Shown in pieces: positions 34,896 to 46,552 of a stretch of 64,000 bases of DNA (position 1 is its first letter; every line of letters starts with the position of its first letter). The translations under genes and the position numbers were made by a program. The notes beneath the pieces were generated by a model, which saw nothing but the letters and a program-made list of their open reading frames with translations, ran no database searches and had not been told where the DNA came from. The stretch lies in assembly GCA_910589415.1 (NCBI GenBank), contig OU342630.1, positions 6,014,001 through 6,078,000 on the forward strand. Reading direction: 5' to 3'. The DNA is from Malachius bipustulatus (Eukaryota > Arthropoda > Insecta > Coleoptera > Melyridae).

Positions 34896-36777
34896 TATGT
34901 ACTAATGAATCGGAAAAAAATTTCTTTGAATGTTAGAAAGAGTTAGAGCTCACCTGGGCTCTGCCTGCGATACATAACCAAAAGTAAGAGAGAGCAGGGA
35001 GAATTTTATGTGGAGATATTGTAACATTTTTTTTTTTTTTTGTATTATTATTATTATAATACATTAGCTAGTTTGACTCCACTATAACTATTATGACAAA
35101 ACATGGCAAACAAGCAACAACATTTCCTTAATATGAAACCATGTGACGGCAACTCAAGAGTCTATTTAATGATACTAATCAAAGATAGGTTACACCGTCT
35201 CCTGCAAGAATACTTATTATGAATTAAACTGAACTATATTATATTACCTCAGTATGCAAATTGTGTGCAGGAACTGACATCACTTAAAAAGCAATTTAGG
35301 AGAATCGACAAACAGAAACTTGCGTTTTGATAAAAAAAATTCTTCTAGCCGCTCACTCAAAATTGTTTTTTTTTTTTGTAAATGTCAGTTACTGCACACA
35401 ATTTCCATACCGACGTATTGGTATGAATTTTAGTCCACCTGGCAGAATGCATGCAAGGATTTATTATACAAGGATGCTATATAGTTATTTATGTTTCAAG
35501 GGAGTTATGAGGATGTTAATTACAGAAGGCAACATATTGCAATCCAGAGGGACGTCAGTCCCGAGGGATTATTAAGTTGCCCGAGGTTATTTAACATCCA
35601 ATAACTCACGTGATACATAAATAATTTTATTTCATGCAAAATGAAATATAAAAACTAAATCTGTTGGTTTTTAAAATTAAACGAATGTTTTTAATAATTG
35701 AGTAAGTATGATTATTGATTACTATGGATATATCAACTGAAAAGTTTATAGAAAATGACATATGAAATCCAAATATTCAACCAACAATGCAATAACAAAA
35801 CCAACATCCAATGGTTACCAGAATTAAACAAATAGTAATAATAGAGGGAGTTAAGGATTAATAACAGCCCAGTATAACTCCCAAGGGAGTTATGAATATG
35901 TTTATAGTTACGGTAACCAAGCGTTTATCTAGTTATAATGTATTAGTATGAAATAAAAATATTTATAACTCTCTCTCAGCATGAAAATGTAGAAAAACAG
36001 TAACAACAGATTTTTTCTACTCCCAACTTTTAATATGCATATTAAATATGGATCACCAGTGCTTTAATGGGTCTCATTAAGATACAAATTTTCATTAAAG
36101 CACTGGTCAAGCTATCCAATGGCAGAGGAGCATTTGCAATCGAATCGGTTCCTTTTCGCTCACGATCGGGTCGGCAAGCCAACCGAAGTCACAGAGTTGT
36201 CATACTCACGACAAAAATTGCCTTGTGATATAAGTTCTGTATTTCTGAAAAAAAAATTCTGAACGTTTATTTAATTTAGAACATAAGTAACATTCAAAGA
36301 AAATTTATCAAGATTTTATGTTACCTTAATTAATTTGATAAGTAGGTATATCGTGTAAAAGATGGGAAGATAAAGTATTATCATTCGTAGCGCTCTGTGA
36401 TATAGTATTCAAAGCGGCAACGCTGCGACCCGCGTTGCGCCAGGTAACCAATATCGTAATTAATGGCTGTCAATGTTATTAAAATTATTAATTAATCTCA
36501 AAATCGAAGCGTAAAATTCGGAATTCGAACTTCGCATAATAAAAATTACGCAGTAGTGAGTAGTGCCCTTTAAACTTGATACTAAAACATGTCTCAGCAG
36601 AATAACCTTCGAAGAGAAAATTTGGTACCTAATATGCGTAAGCAAATAGCAACCTATCTTAACCACAATGATCCGAAATTGTACACGGGTCATTGTTAAA
36701 ATATATCATTTTTTAATCTTTTCTATGAAATAAAAAAGGGTCGTAGAAAAAATAGTGTATGGAACTCGCAGATAATG
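34896..36777. other. Intergenic sequence with one hairpin, no gene
   Basis: A hairpin at about 35499-35613 pairs ggatgttaa with ttaacatcc and ggcaac..ttgcaatcc..gggac with gtccc..ggatt..gttgcc. The rest shows no coding or element boundary. Confidence 0.4.
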
Positions 36778-36778
36778 G

Positions 36779-36856
36779 CTATTAATACGCTCTTATGATG
36801 GTTAAGACACTCGCCTACGGCTCGTATCTTAACCATCATACTCGCGTATTAATAGC
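36779..36856. repeat. Hairpin with CG-rich loop
   Basis: Arms gctattaatacg/cgtattaatagc and tatgatggttaaga/tcttaaccatcata enclose a loop containing ctcgcctacggctcg. Confidence 0.8.
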
Positions 36857-36953
36857 CTTCATTATAAGCTCGTTGCATAATATACTATTAATAAACCACA
36901 AATCACTTTCAGTGAACTATCATCATATTAATTACTACCTATACAGGGTAAGT

Positions 36954-39090
36954 CATTGATATGGGAAAGCTTGATTGCACCTACACCATTAAAGATATTG
37001 AAATGAACCAAAAAGTGCTGTAAATGGGAGGGTAAAGTGCAGTTTGTAAAATTATTTTCAGATACACAGGATGGCCCAATATCGCTGTACGCCATACAAC
37101 TTTGTTATTTTAAATAGGACACCCTCTATATTATTACATATTCATATTGTTTGAGAAAAGTCAAAAAGAATGGTTTGTAAAGTTGAAGTTTGTAATGAGC
37201 AATTTATGAGTTATAAACAAATGAAAATCGCGATTTTCCATTTTCAAAGCAGCTTATATTGAAAACGGCTCGAGATATGGAAAAACGGTTTACATGTTCC
37301 TATCTTAACTTTTCAAGCGGTATCCTATTGGATGGATGAAATTTTTATACAGAGTGGTAAAAAATTTGATTATTTTCATCACCCGGTATAAAAATTTCAG
37401 CTACCGTAAACTGGGGTGACTTTGCTCCACTTTTAAATAGAAGATTTACATATTATAACATAAATTTTTTTTTAACATAGATATTTAAAATTTTTTGACA
37501 TACAACATAACCAGAAGTGTCAACGACGTTGTTATGATGTTGTTTCGTTTTCAAAAAAGGCATTATCTGTTTGTTTTTTTTTTGTTAAAAAGTGGAGCAA
37601 AGTATACCAATGGACGGGGTTACTTTGCACCAGCACATAATATCCACTGTATTTCACGTCTTTGAACAACTGGGGCAAAGTAGGAGCTGACTATTGATAA
37701 AGATTTCCCCAGCGATCACATCTATACACAAAAAATGAAAAACAAAAATTTTTCAATCCTTTAATATCAAAAAAACTTAATAACATTCTAAAATTACAAA
37801 AACTTAACAGTAAATTCTTTTAGATAAAATAATAAGAGAAAACAAAAATCCAGTTAATCAGACTTTTTAGAAAAAAACATTATCCAACTCAGGAACTTAA
37901 GAAAATCCTCTCCTATAAAATTTCTTAGGTGGAGTAAGTCTTAGGTGGAGTAACTCTTAGGAGTAAGTCATCACATCACGTTTTTTTAGATCATTTTCAG
38001 GTTTTTAAAGAACTTTTCCATGGCGTTAATGGTATAACATCATTTTTGTTAAAACTGATATTCCTCAGGGAAAATCTCTGCGTCATATAAAAAAAACTAC
38101 AAAACGACCTTTTTCTTGGACAATATCTTCAAGCTTATAAGTGATTGTTGGGTACTTGGTTGTCCATAAACTACTGTTCTTTTTCTTGTTCTTTAAAAGT
38201 TGTCTTTTGTATGTTCTAGGCATTTCTTTAACAAAAAAAAAAAACAATACTTAGTTGGTTGAGTATATTTTGCTCCGGAGCAAAGCAACCCCCAAAGTGT
38301 AAGAATTTTTAGGTTAATAATAAAAAAAATATTACTTTTGTTTGCAATCAATTATATACAATAACTCAAATGAAAAACAGCAACTAAAATACACTAGAAG
38401 ATAAGTATATAACTACTTACTTGATAAACTTGACCAAAATCCTCTATACACATCAAATTTTGACCACCGAGAAAGTTGTGAATTTCAGCAGCACACTTTG
38501 ACAATAAATTTCAAGGTCTTTGGAAAGGGCGGAAAGCCTGTCTAGCATCAAAGACACTTCAGTAGTAGTCAACATTTAATAAAATATGTTGAATTTCGTG
38601 TTGCGTATGCATCATATCTTTTTTTTAAATAAACATCTAACTCTTTTCAAGTATGGTGCAAAGTAATCCCTGGAGGCGCAAAGTAACCCCGTTTTACGGT
38701 ACATGATAGGATACCAAATTAAAAATTAAGATAGGGACATGTAAACCGTTTTTCCATATCTCGAGCCGTTTTCAATATAAGCTGCTTGTAAACTGAAAAA
38801 TCGCGATTTTCATTTGTTTATAACTCATAAATTGCTCATTACAAACTTCAACTTTACAAACCATTCTTTTTTACTTTTCTCAAATAATCTGAAAATGTAA
38901 TAATATAGAGGGTGTCCTATTTAAAATAACAAAGTTGTATGGCGTACAGCGATATTGGGCCATCCTGTGTATCTGAAAATAATTTTACAAACTGCACTTT
39001 ACCCTCCCATTTACAGCACTTTTTGGTTCATTTCGATATCTTTAATGGTGTAGGTGCAATCGAGCTTTCCCATATCAATGACTTACCCTG
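36954..39090. mobile_element. Foldback MITE family D, copy 2 (interrupted)
   Basis: Same termini as 17655-18503. The 37-bp micro-palindrome is at 37350-37386. An element (37404-38699) is inserted at a TA in the right arm; the empty site cagctacatgatagg is seen in copy 1 at 18109. Confidence 0.9.
37404..38699. mobile_element. TA-flanked DNA transposon with repeated GCAAAGTAACCCC motif
   Basis: Ends ccgtaaactggggtgacttt and gcgcaaagtaaccccgtttt..acgg are inverted, TA at 37402-37403 and 38700-38701. The motif gcaaagta(a)ccc or its complement recurs at about 37418, 37595, 37617, 37675, 38268, 38660 and 38680. No transposase was recognised. Confidence 0.85.
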
Positions 39091-39100
39091 TATATTTGCA

Positions 39101-39290
39101 ATGCACCTAAGAATTATACAATGGAATATTCGAAGTGTAAATTCAAATAAACGTAATTTGATAATGACAATAAGTTGTAATGCGATCCAGTTCTCAACAA
39201 AATTCTTTAAAACTGGTATATTAAAGAAGTTGAGTGCTCAACTTTACCTCTTCATATCTCGGTCAATTTACAAGAAATATTTTTTTTTAC
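39101..39290 (+). pseudogene. Non-LTR retrotransposon endonuclease N-terminal fragment
   Basis: MHLRIIQWNIRSVNSNKRNL matches the first APE-endonuclease box (QWNIRSxxxN) of Jockey-type elements. The reading decays after about 30 residues, and a mariner is inserted at 39291. Confidence 0.6.
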
Positions 39291-40105
39291 TATGAGGGTC
39301 GTTTCAAAAGTTTGAGGCCTTTTCAAGAAACAAACAAACTTTGAGCCAAGACAAAATTTATTTCTGGGCATAGTATCCTCCTTACTCAATACATTTGGAC
39401 AAGGGCTTTTCCCAGCTCTTCAAACCGCCAGAAAAAAAATCATGGGGTAAATCCAAAAAATACTGTTCTACTACAGCACTTTCCACCTCAGCATTCAACC
39501 CATATTTTCCATCCGAGAATTTTTTTTCAAATTTGTAACTAAAAAAATCTCAATAGGAGCTTGTTAAGAAGCTTTGCAGAGTTTATAAGAATAGAAAACA
39601 ATTATTACTCGTAGTCGTAGACTCTGTAATGAAGACGTGGTATCCCGACTTCATCTATTTCTTTTATTTTATTTTATTTCATTCTTCCAATAAATAGGAA
39701 TAATTGTTCTCATGGCGTAGGTAGATATATAGGATCACTCCGTCTAGTTTATTACGAATCCAACTTAGTTTTTGTGAATAGATCAGAAATAGGGATTCGT
39801 AGGTATATGTAGGTATACGTAGAATCGGCCAAGTATTTCTCCATTGAGCTATCCCTGGGACAAGGGTACTATAGCGGTACCATTGTAAATACGGCTCAGG
39901 TAAGTGGGAAGACTTGGCGAGAATATCTTCCCAAGGGAGTAAACCCTCAATAAAAATCTGGCGCCCGAGAAATCCGTCCGATCTCCAGGCGATTCCGGAC
40001 CAGTGAACGCCACGGATGACACTCAGGAGTCGTAGTTAAAACTATTTATTAGTACCTTCGCTTACTAATATTATTTACATACTAACTTTTGTTACAGTAA
40101 CCAAC

Positions 40106-41701
40106 CCGTGCGGTTGAGTACCCATCGGGCGCGTCCCCAGGTGGCGGATAGGGGGAAGGCCTTACAATGAGCGTAAGTGAGTAAGGTTAGCAGTGGTGAT
40201 AAAGCTTGTCGGAGGTAAAATTCCAGACTGGTAGCTCAAAGCCCTGCCGCGGACCACCTCCCCCAACCTAGTTGTCGTGTCGTGACTAAAGGTCTGCACA
40301 GGGGTTATAACGATGCCGGAGAACGTCCGAACGTGGACTCTCCGAAAGACCGTAAAACTCTGTTGTCGAGGTTATATCTCGCGAACAGAGGAATACGGGG
40401 GTCTAGGCTTTAACGCCTGGACCAAAAGGAGACAACCTTTAAAAACCTAAATCCTACGGCGGGAACCCAGGCTAAAAGGATGCGTGGCTGAATAGTAGAT
40501 CAGTCCCTTCTGGATTCAACCTCGAAGAAGTGGCGCACCTTCGAAAATAAATGCCTACCATACGTATGGAGCTCTGCGTATGGTATTTCTTTAATAGCTC
40601 CATTACTCGTGGGCCATATGGACCAAGACACACCTAATTCAATGCAGACCTTACCTAAACCTAACTGGGGTGCTGTTCAAGCGACTAGGTGGGTAAAGGG
40701 CAGAGGGAGCAGAGAAGATGTAACTGAAAAAGCTTAGTAAACACCGGCTGAGATGGGCAGTTGGACTTCTAACAGAACACTGCCCACTAATAAAACGTGG
40801 ATCCTTTTGGACAGAAAACCTGACACAAAAGGCCAACAACTAATTTTCCTCATGGGAAAAAAACCTAAGGGAGAAAATAGAGCAACTTCAATGCAGACAT
40901 TACCTAGGCCTAACTGGGGTGCTGTTCAAGCGACTAGGTGGGTAAAGGGCAGAGGGAGCAGAGAAGATGTAACTAAGCAACTTCAATGCAGACCTTGCCT
41001 AGGCCTAACTGGGGTGCTGTTCAAGCGACTAGGTGGGAAAAGGGCAGAGGGAGCAGAGAAGATGTAACTGAAAAAGCTGAGTAAACACCGGCTGAGATGG
41101 GCAGTTGGACTTCTAACAGGACACTGCCCACTAATAAAACGTGGATCCTTTTGGACAGAAAACCTGACACAAAAGGCCAATAACTAATTTTCCTCGTGGG
41201 AAAAAAACCTAAGGGAGAAAATAGTGCAACTTCAATGCAGACCTTACCTAGGCCTAACTGGGGTGCTGTTCAAGCGACTAGGTGGGTAAAGGGCAGAGGG
41301 AGCAGAGAAGATGTAAATGAGCAACTTCAATGCAGACCTTGCCTAGGCCTAACTGGGGAGCTGTTCAAGCGACTAGGTGGGGAAAGGGAAGAGGGAGCAG
41401 AGAAGATGTAACTGAAAAAGCTGAGTAAGCACCAGCTTAGATGGGCAATTGGACTTCTAACAGGACACTGCCCACTAATTACACCTCTCAATAATAGGAG
41501 TGAAAAATATCCCGGATCACAGGAGATGCGGGGAGGGGGAGGAAACCCCATACCACCTAACAAGCACCCATTGAACTCATACTGAAATACTTTCGGGAGA
41601 TGGGACCGATGAGATAATTGTCCAAAGGGGTACAATAAGCGCAAGCTTCAGTACAAGGGCTTTGAACCTACCCTAGAAGTAATAATAATAATAATAATAA
41701 A
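40106..41701 (+). mobile_element. Short non-autonomous derivative of the RNase-H-type retrotransposon with 13-bp target duplication
   Basis: The 13-bp tacagtaaccaac stands at 40093-40105 and 41702-41714. The element starts with the family 5' UTR (matching 5834-6195 inverted), passes to sequence from the far 3' part of ORF2 (in one frame KLSKHRLRWAVGLLTGHC), and ends in a (taa)n tail at 41676-41701. It contains a tandem array. The full-length, TSD-flanked state shows it was copied in this deleted form. Confidence 0.8.
40640..41460 (+). repeat. Tandem array, about 344-bp unit with 96-bp sub-unit
   Basis: The block ctaactggggtgctgttcaa starts at about 40661, 40910, 41005, 41252 and 41350, giving alternating spacings of about 249 and 96 bases, i.e. 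a composite unit of about 344. Confidence 0.8.
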
Positions 41702-41789
41702 TACAGTAACCAACGTGTTTACTTGATAAACATTAACATAAAAACATCAACAATAAAACATACGTGGACAGTTTGATATAAATAATTAA

Positions 41790-42620
41790 CAATTTATCTT
41801 AATAGAGCTAGATCGGGTGAATAGGGTGAGTGAATAGCGATTCAACACATGGAAAAAGTTCCCACGATTTTTCCATTGCAAAGTAGGGACCACGCATGTA
41901 TGCACCTTGAGCGTTGTCCAAGTGAAACAGCACTACTTTCACAGACCATATTGGCCAAATATGGTTGTTTTTCTTGATTTTGGCCTTCAATCGATTCAGC
42001 AACGTGTCCTAATCGGGTTGATGGTTATTATTATATAATTACCTTTCTGAAGGTACTCAATCACAATAACCCCATGGATGTCTCAAAAAATTGTTGCAAT
42101 CACTTTTTTCCATATAAAGAACGAACTTCGCCTCCTTTGGAGTTGGTTCTCCCACCTCGATCCATTGCGTTGACCATTTTGTTTGGTATCGGGAGTATGG
42201 TGATGAACCCAGGTTTCATCAACAGTAATACAGCTCAAGACAGTCACACAACATGTGAAGCCGTACCCGGTTTTGGTCAATTGTCAACAAACGCGGTACT
42301 CAACGCGCGGATGATTTTCTCATACCCAGGTCTTCTGTAAAATCTTCTGTACCCGTTTACCTGATATACCACAAAACTCAGCAATCTCAACTGACAATTG
42401 GCGATATTCCATCACAGTTGCATGCACTAAATTGACGTCTTCAATAGTTGAAACAATTTTTGGTCGCCAAGAACATTCATCATCAAAAACGGTGGTACAA
42501 CTGCATTTGTACTCAGCCACCCATTGTTTCATGGTTACATAATATGAAGAAGACAGTTCACCGACACCGAGTCCAACTCATCTTTTATCTCTCGAGTTTT
42601 TGTTTCTACTCCAATGACGA
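41790..42620 (-). pseudogene. mariner transposase, N-terminal and central part
   Basis: Minus strand, in several frames: MKQWVAEYKCSCTTVFDDEC and EDVNLVHATVMEYRQLSVEI (HTH and linker), then VDETWVHHHTPDTKQNGQ (first catalytic D, mariner VDETWxHxxxP box), then LFHLDNAQGAY (second D, degraded HDNAxxH box), then a poorly kept C terminus. The remaining C-terminal part is at about 39530-39310, for example LGKALVQMY. Stops and shifts are numerous. Confidence 0.8.
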
Positions 42621-42789
42621 AACTTTATCACCATACTTGATTTCATCCATTGTTAACAAAAAACGTTACTTGTCAATTTTCGAACAATGGCATTAGCCAA
42701 TACTGACCGGAATGACTTGGAATTTTTATGGGATATTTTATAAATTTTATCAGTACTTATGTCCATAAGTATTCAAATGACCCTCGTAT

Positions 42790-43010
42790 TTTTCCTGTGC
42801 TGCACGAATTGCCCCCTACAATGTCCTGTTAAGGGAATGCGCCATCAAAGACTCACCTTGTGTTAACATGTTCTCTGCCATGCTGGTCCCATGGGCCCAG
42901 CAGTAAATTCTCGAAACCGGCTGCGCTGGTCCCATTAAAAATTGTTTTGCCGCACCGTTATTTACTGACTGCGCTGGCCCCATAGGAGTAGCACGCATTT
43001 TCTCTCCATT
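42790..43010 (-). other. Minus-strand open stretch with donor-like end
   Basis: ATG near 42998 opens RATPMGPAQSVNNGAAKQFL and reaches a strong donor (acaag|gtgagtc, about 42862). The motif atgggRccagcgcag occurs twice. It is GC-richer than its surroundings and abuts the mariner. Could be a decayed exon or part of an unknown repeat. Confidence 0.25.
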
Positions 43011-43574
43011 TTTATACTAATTAATTTTCTTTACATTTTTGGCTACAACATATAGTATAAATTCTAAGTTGAATTATATCATTAAAGGTGGTGGCGGAAA
43101 TTTCAAATTTTCTTTGAGAGCAACCAAGTTAAACGCCAGCAGAATAAATACAATAATTGAAGAGGTGAGTGGATAAAGGTGTTATGTTACCAAATTGTCA
43201 ATTCTGAGATAATCAGTGTTTAATGAATTTATTGTTATGTAGACTTTTTATTTCTTAATTATTATTTGATAAATAATTACAGTTTTTTATAGCACAAGTA
43301 CCACAAAAATACATCTGTCTATAAACGGTTTAACTTGCTTTCAACTAGATGGAAGAATTCATGTGCACTTGACACCTAAGTCCACTAGAATTGTACATTA
43401 CATCAATGTACATAAGATGCATCCACATTGTACATAACACCTTCGTCATAACATAACATCTTACATTGTCTCTCACTGGTGCAAGATTCTATGACATCAA
43501 GTTTTTCAATAAACACTTCGATATTTGCCAACAGACTGAAATTATATTTAATTTCTAAAGCCTATTACAGTATA

Positions 43575-43951
43575 CAGGGTGTTGATTTTCAAAGCGGGCC
43601 ATAGGGGATTAGCATTGCGAAAGTGGTTTTTGAGGATTCCTGCTCGCCGTTTAAACTGACAGAAATGGTTTTGGTATCAAAATGAAGTTAAAATTATTGC
43701 TCATAACGCTTGACATAGAAACGTCATTATTGTTTAGGCAAGGCATGCTATTTTGTGAGTAAACATTAACAATTACTTGAATTTTTACTGAAGAATTTTA
43801 GGAAACAACGTGAAATTAAATTAATTTCTGATGTCAAGCGTTATGCGCAATAATTTTAGCTTCATTTTGATACCAAAACTGTCAGTTTAAACGGCGAGCA
43901 AGAATCCTCAAAAACCACTTTCGCAATGCTAATCCCCTATGGCCCGCTTTG
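43575..43951. mobile_element. Foldback MITE family B, copy 2
   Basis: Starts cagggtgttgattttcaaag after TA; arms of about 130 bases. The outer 15 or so bases of the right end are missing after ggcccgctttg. It preserves the empty site for family C. Confidence 0.8.
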
Positions 43952-44433
43952 TATGTAGATGAACATCTGGAACAGCGGCGCGTCAAGTTTTGAACGATTA
44001 TGAAATAGATATCTCATAGAAAAATTAATTATGAATGTAGTTATATGGACACGTGTAAGAATATTGTACATTCAAGAGGCTAAATAAATTTTCTTCTCTA
44101 TTCTAATCTATTTATCACTTAATATCTTCCACACTTTAGCTTACTGAAGGATGAAAGATTGGATATCACATAGGCTTGTAGCACCTTGTTCCACTTAAAA
44201 TCTTAATATTGAAAACATGCTACATCACCCCTTCAATAATTCTATTGTCTGAGATCATTACTTTTATCTCACTGCGGAAATTATGTGAAGTAACTGACAT
44301 TACGGAGTAATTAAACATGTTGGGGACTGGATCACGTGCCAACTCCAACTCATTTTCAATTAGTTCTATTTGTTTATAATTTTATTGGCACTTCGTATAA
44401 CTAACTACGAGGTTAATATCTTTTTATTTAAAT

Positions 44434-44701
44434 TTGATTATTGATCGCGGAAATATGCGGAAAAACGCATATTGCTGTGTGCACAAACCCGCCCCACTCC
44501 CTGGTCAAGCAATACAAGAAGATACGCGGGCGAGAGCAGAGAAGCGACGACCAGAAAACGGTGATACGGCCCATTCAGGCTCCATTCTAAACAATTGTGT
44601 TAAAGTGCTTTTCTCTAAAATTTGTGAGATTTGTGATCCTGCTTCCCGAAACAACCGAACAACCTTGAGAGCTCTCAACGACGGGACCAACAACGGCAAA
44701 A
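44434..44701 (+). other. Possible non-repetitive exon ending at a strong donor
   Basis: A GC-richer island with CpGs, an open + frame (MRKNAYCCVHKPAPLPGQAI ... NDGTNNGK) and a canonical donor aaag|gtgagt at 44701-44702. No protein similarity is recognised. It might be a first exon of an unlisted transcript or a chance open stretch. Confidence 0.3.
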
Positions 44702-44939
44702 GGTGAGTGCCTCTTCAATGTGCGTTCGTTTTTTTGGTATACAGCCTTAAGACCATAATTTAACAATTTTTCGATATAAATAAAATACAGTCCACTATAA
44801 TCAACGTTTGTAGACAACAACACAATTTACAAAAAAATTACAGTAAAAGCCATTTCGGAGCAGTGAGCAGAAAATATTCCTCCAAATGTAAGTTTCTGCT
44901 TGCCGCTTCTCCGAAATAGCTAGTATGGGTGTCTGCTTA

Positions 44940-45764
44940 AGGCTGGCCACCGGCTATATCTCGGAAACTAATGGGCCTAGAACCTCAAAATAAAAAATTT
45001 CCAGACATAAGTGATCACGAGAAATTCAATGAAAATATTTTCAAGATGGCCGCACTTCCGGAAATACCGGAAGTTGACACCTACTTCGTTATTTTAACGG
45101 GAACACCCTGTAAAATATTATATTTTTTAAATGTCTGCAGAAATCAAATACAGGTGGTTTTCACCATTGGAATTTAGATTGAGCGGTTTAGGAGTTATAA
45201 ACAAGTGAAAATCGAAAATTATCAACTTCAAAGCAGTGTAGAACTAGAACAGCTCAAGATATCTAAAAACGGTTTACATGTCCCTATCTTAAATTTTCAC
45301 ATAGTATCCTACTATTTGGTTTAAATTTTAATACAGGGTGATGAAAAATCGGATAATTTTCATCACCCTGTATTAAAATTTACTCCACATAGTGGGATAA
45401 AACATGAAAAGTTAGGATAGGGACATGTAAACCGTTTTTAGATATCTTGAACCGTTCCAGTTCTAGACTGCTTTGAAGTTGAAAATTTTCGATTTTCACT
45501 TGTTTATAACTCCTAAACCGCTCAATCTAAATTCTAATGGTGAAAACCACCTGTATTCAATTTCTTCAGACATTTAAAAAATATAATATTTTACAGGGTG
45601 TTTCCGTTAAAATAACGAAGTTGGTGTCAACATCCGGTATTTTTGGAAGTCCGGCCATCTTGAAAATATTTTCATTGAATTTCTCGTGATCACTTATGTC
45701 TGGAAATTTTTTATTTTGGGGTTATAGGCCCATTAGTTTCCGAGATATGGCCGGTGGCCAACCT
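44940..45764. mobile_element. Foldback element J, 825-bp palindrome
   Basis: Starts aggctggccaccggctatat and ends atatggccggtggccaacct with TA on both sides. Centre: the 37-bp micro-palindrome at 45334-45370. The ends differ from the cagggt class although the centre is shared. Confidence 0.9.
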
Positions 45765-46017
45765 TAGCAAGACACCGAGCTTGCTAGCTTTTTAGTAATG
45801 TCTCAGTTACTGCATATAATTTCCGCAGTTTTGTGTGTGTGTGGAATCTAAACTTTCATAAAATGGCAAGTTCATGTGCTGCTATCTTTGCACAAATAGA
45901 GCAAAAATGGAGGACCCTTGCAATTTTTTACGTAAGTCATAATAAATACTATTATTTATTATTGTTTGTATTCACAGGCTGAAACTTTATTAATCTAGCA
46001 TTCATATTCATACCTAA

Positions 46018-46399
46018 CATGTTCCTAAATTTAAGGTACAAAATAAAGAGCGGAGATTCATTAAATAATTTTAAGAAGAAAAAGTCCAATAAACATGGGG
46101 TCGCAAACGTTTCGTTTTCGAGATAAAACAGGGGACAGTGTTCCAGAAAAAATATCACCCTGTAGATTTGCTATCGCAATTGGCTTGTCACATGGTTTAA
46201 ACTCTCAACTGTAATATATGTGCCTAATTTCAGTTAAATATCTTGTGAAGTGTAGATACTAAGTGAAAAAAAACTTAAAAAAAAATTATCTATCTCGAAA
46301 ACGAAATGTTTGCGACCCCATGTTTATTAGACATTTTTTTCTTTAAAATTACTTAAGGAATCTCCCCTCTTCATTTGTAATTAATTAAGGAACATCCTG
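46018..46399. mobile_element. Foldback element of about 380 bp, left end lost
   Basis: Arms include acatggggtcgcaaacgttt / aaatgtttgcgaccccatgt and outer ttcctaaattta / taattaaggaac. The right end is aacatcctg before TA; the left terminal bases are not preserved. Confidence 0.65.
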
Positions 46400-46494
46400 T
46401 ATATTCTGTTGATATTTTATGTTATACCTATACTGGAATAATAATAAACAATAGTAGTATATTATTATACGATCATATAAGGGGGCTATTATTC

Positions 46495-46552
46495 ACGAAG
46501 GTTAAGTTTATGTCACGAGCGAGTGACATAATTAACCTGAGTGAATAATAGC
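46495..46552. repeat. Hairpin of gctattattcac type
   Basis: Arms gctattattcac/gtgaataatagc, ggttaa/ttaacc and tatgtcac/gtgacata enclose the loop gagcga. Confidence 0.8.

Larger units (their letters stand above)
39293..42786 (-). mobile_element. mariner transposon split by a nested insertion
   Basis: Left end tgagggtcgtttcaaaagtt and right end aagtattcaaatgaccctcg are inverted; TA at 39291-39292 and 42787-42788. Minus-strand transposase remnants lie at both ends and are interrupted between about 39.55 and 41.75 kb. Confidence 0.85.

Noticed and set aside
39840..40080. LTR with primer-binding site (tggcgcccga at about 39959)
   Set aside because: No LTR borders, no second copy and no pol frame; the TGGCGCCCGA match alone is too weak.
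40650..41460. CRISPR-like array of direct repeats
   Set aside because: Units are about 96 and 249 bases, contiguous and derived from a retrotransposon; not repeat-spacer structure, and the genome is eukaryotic.
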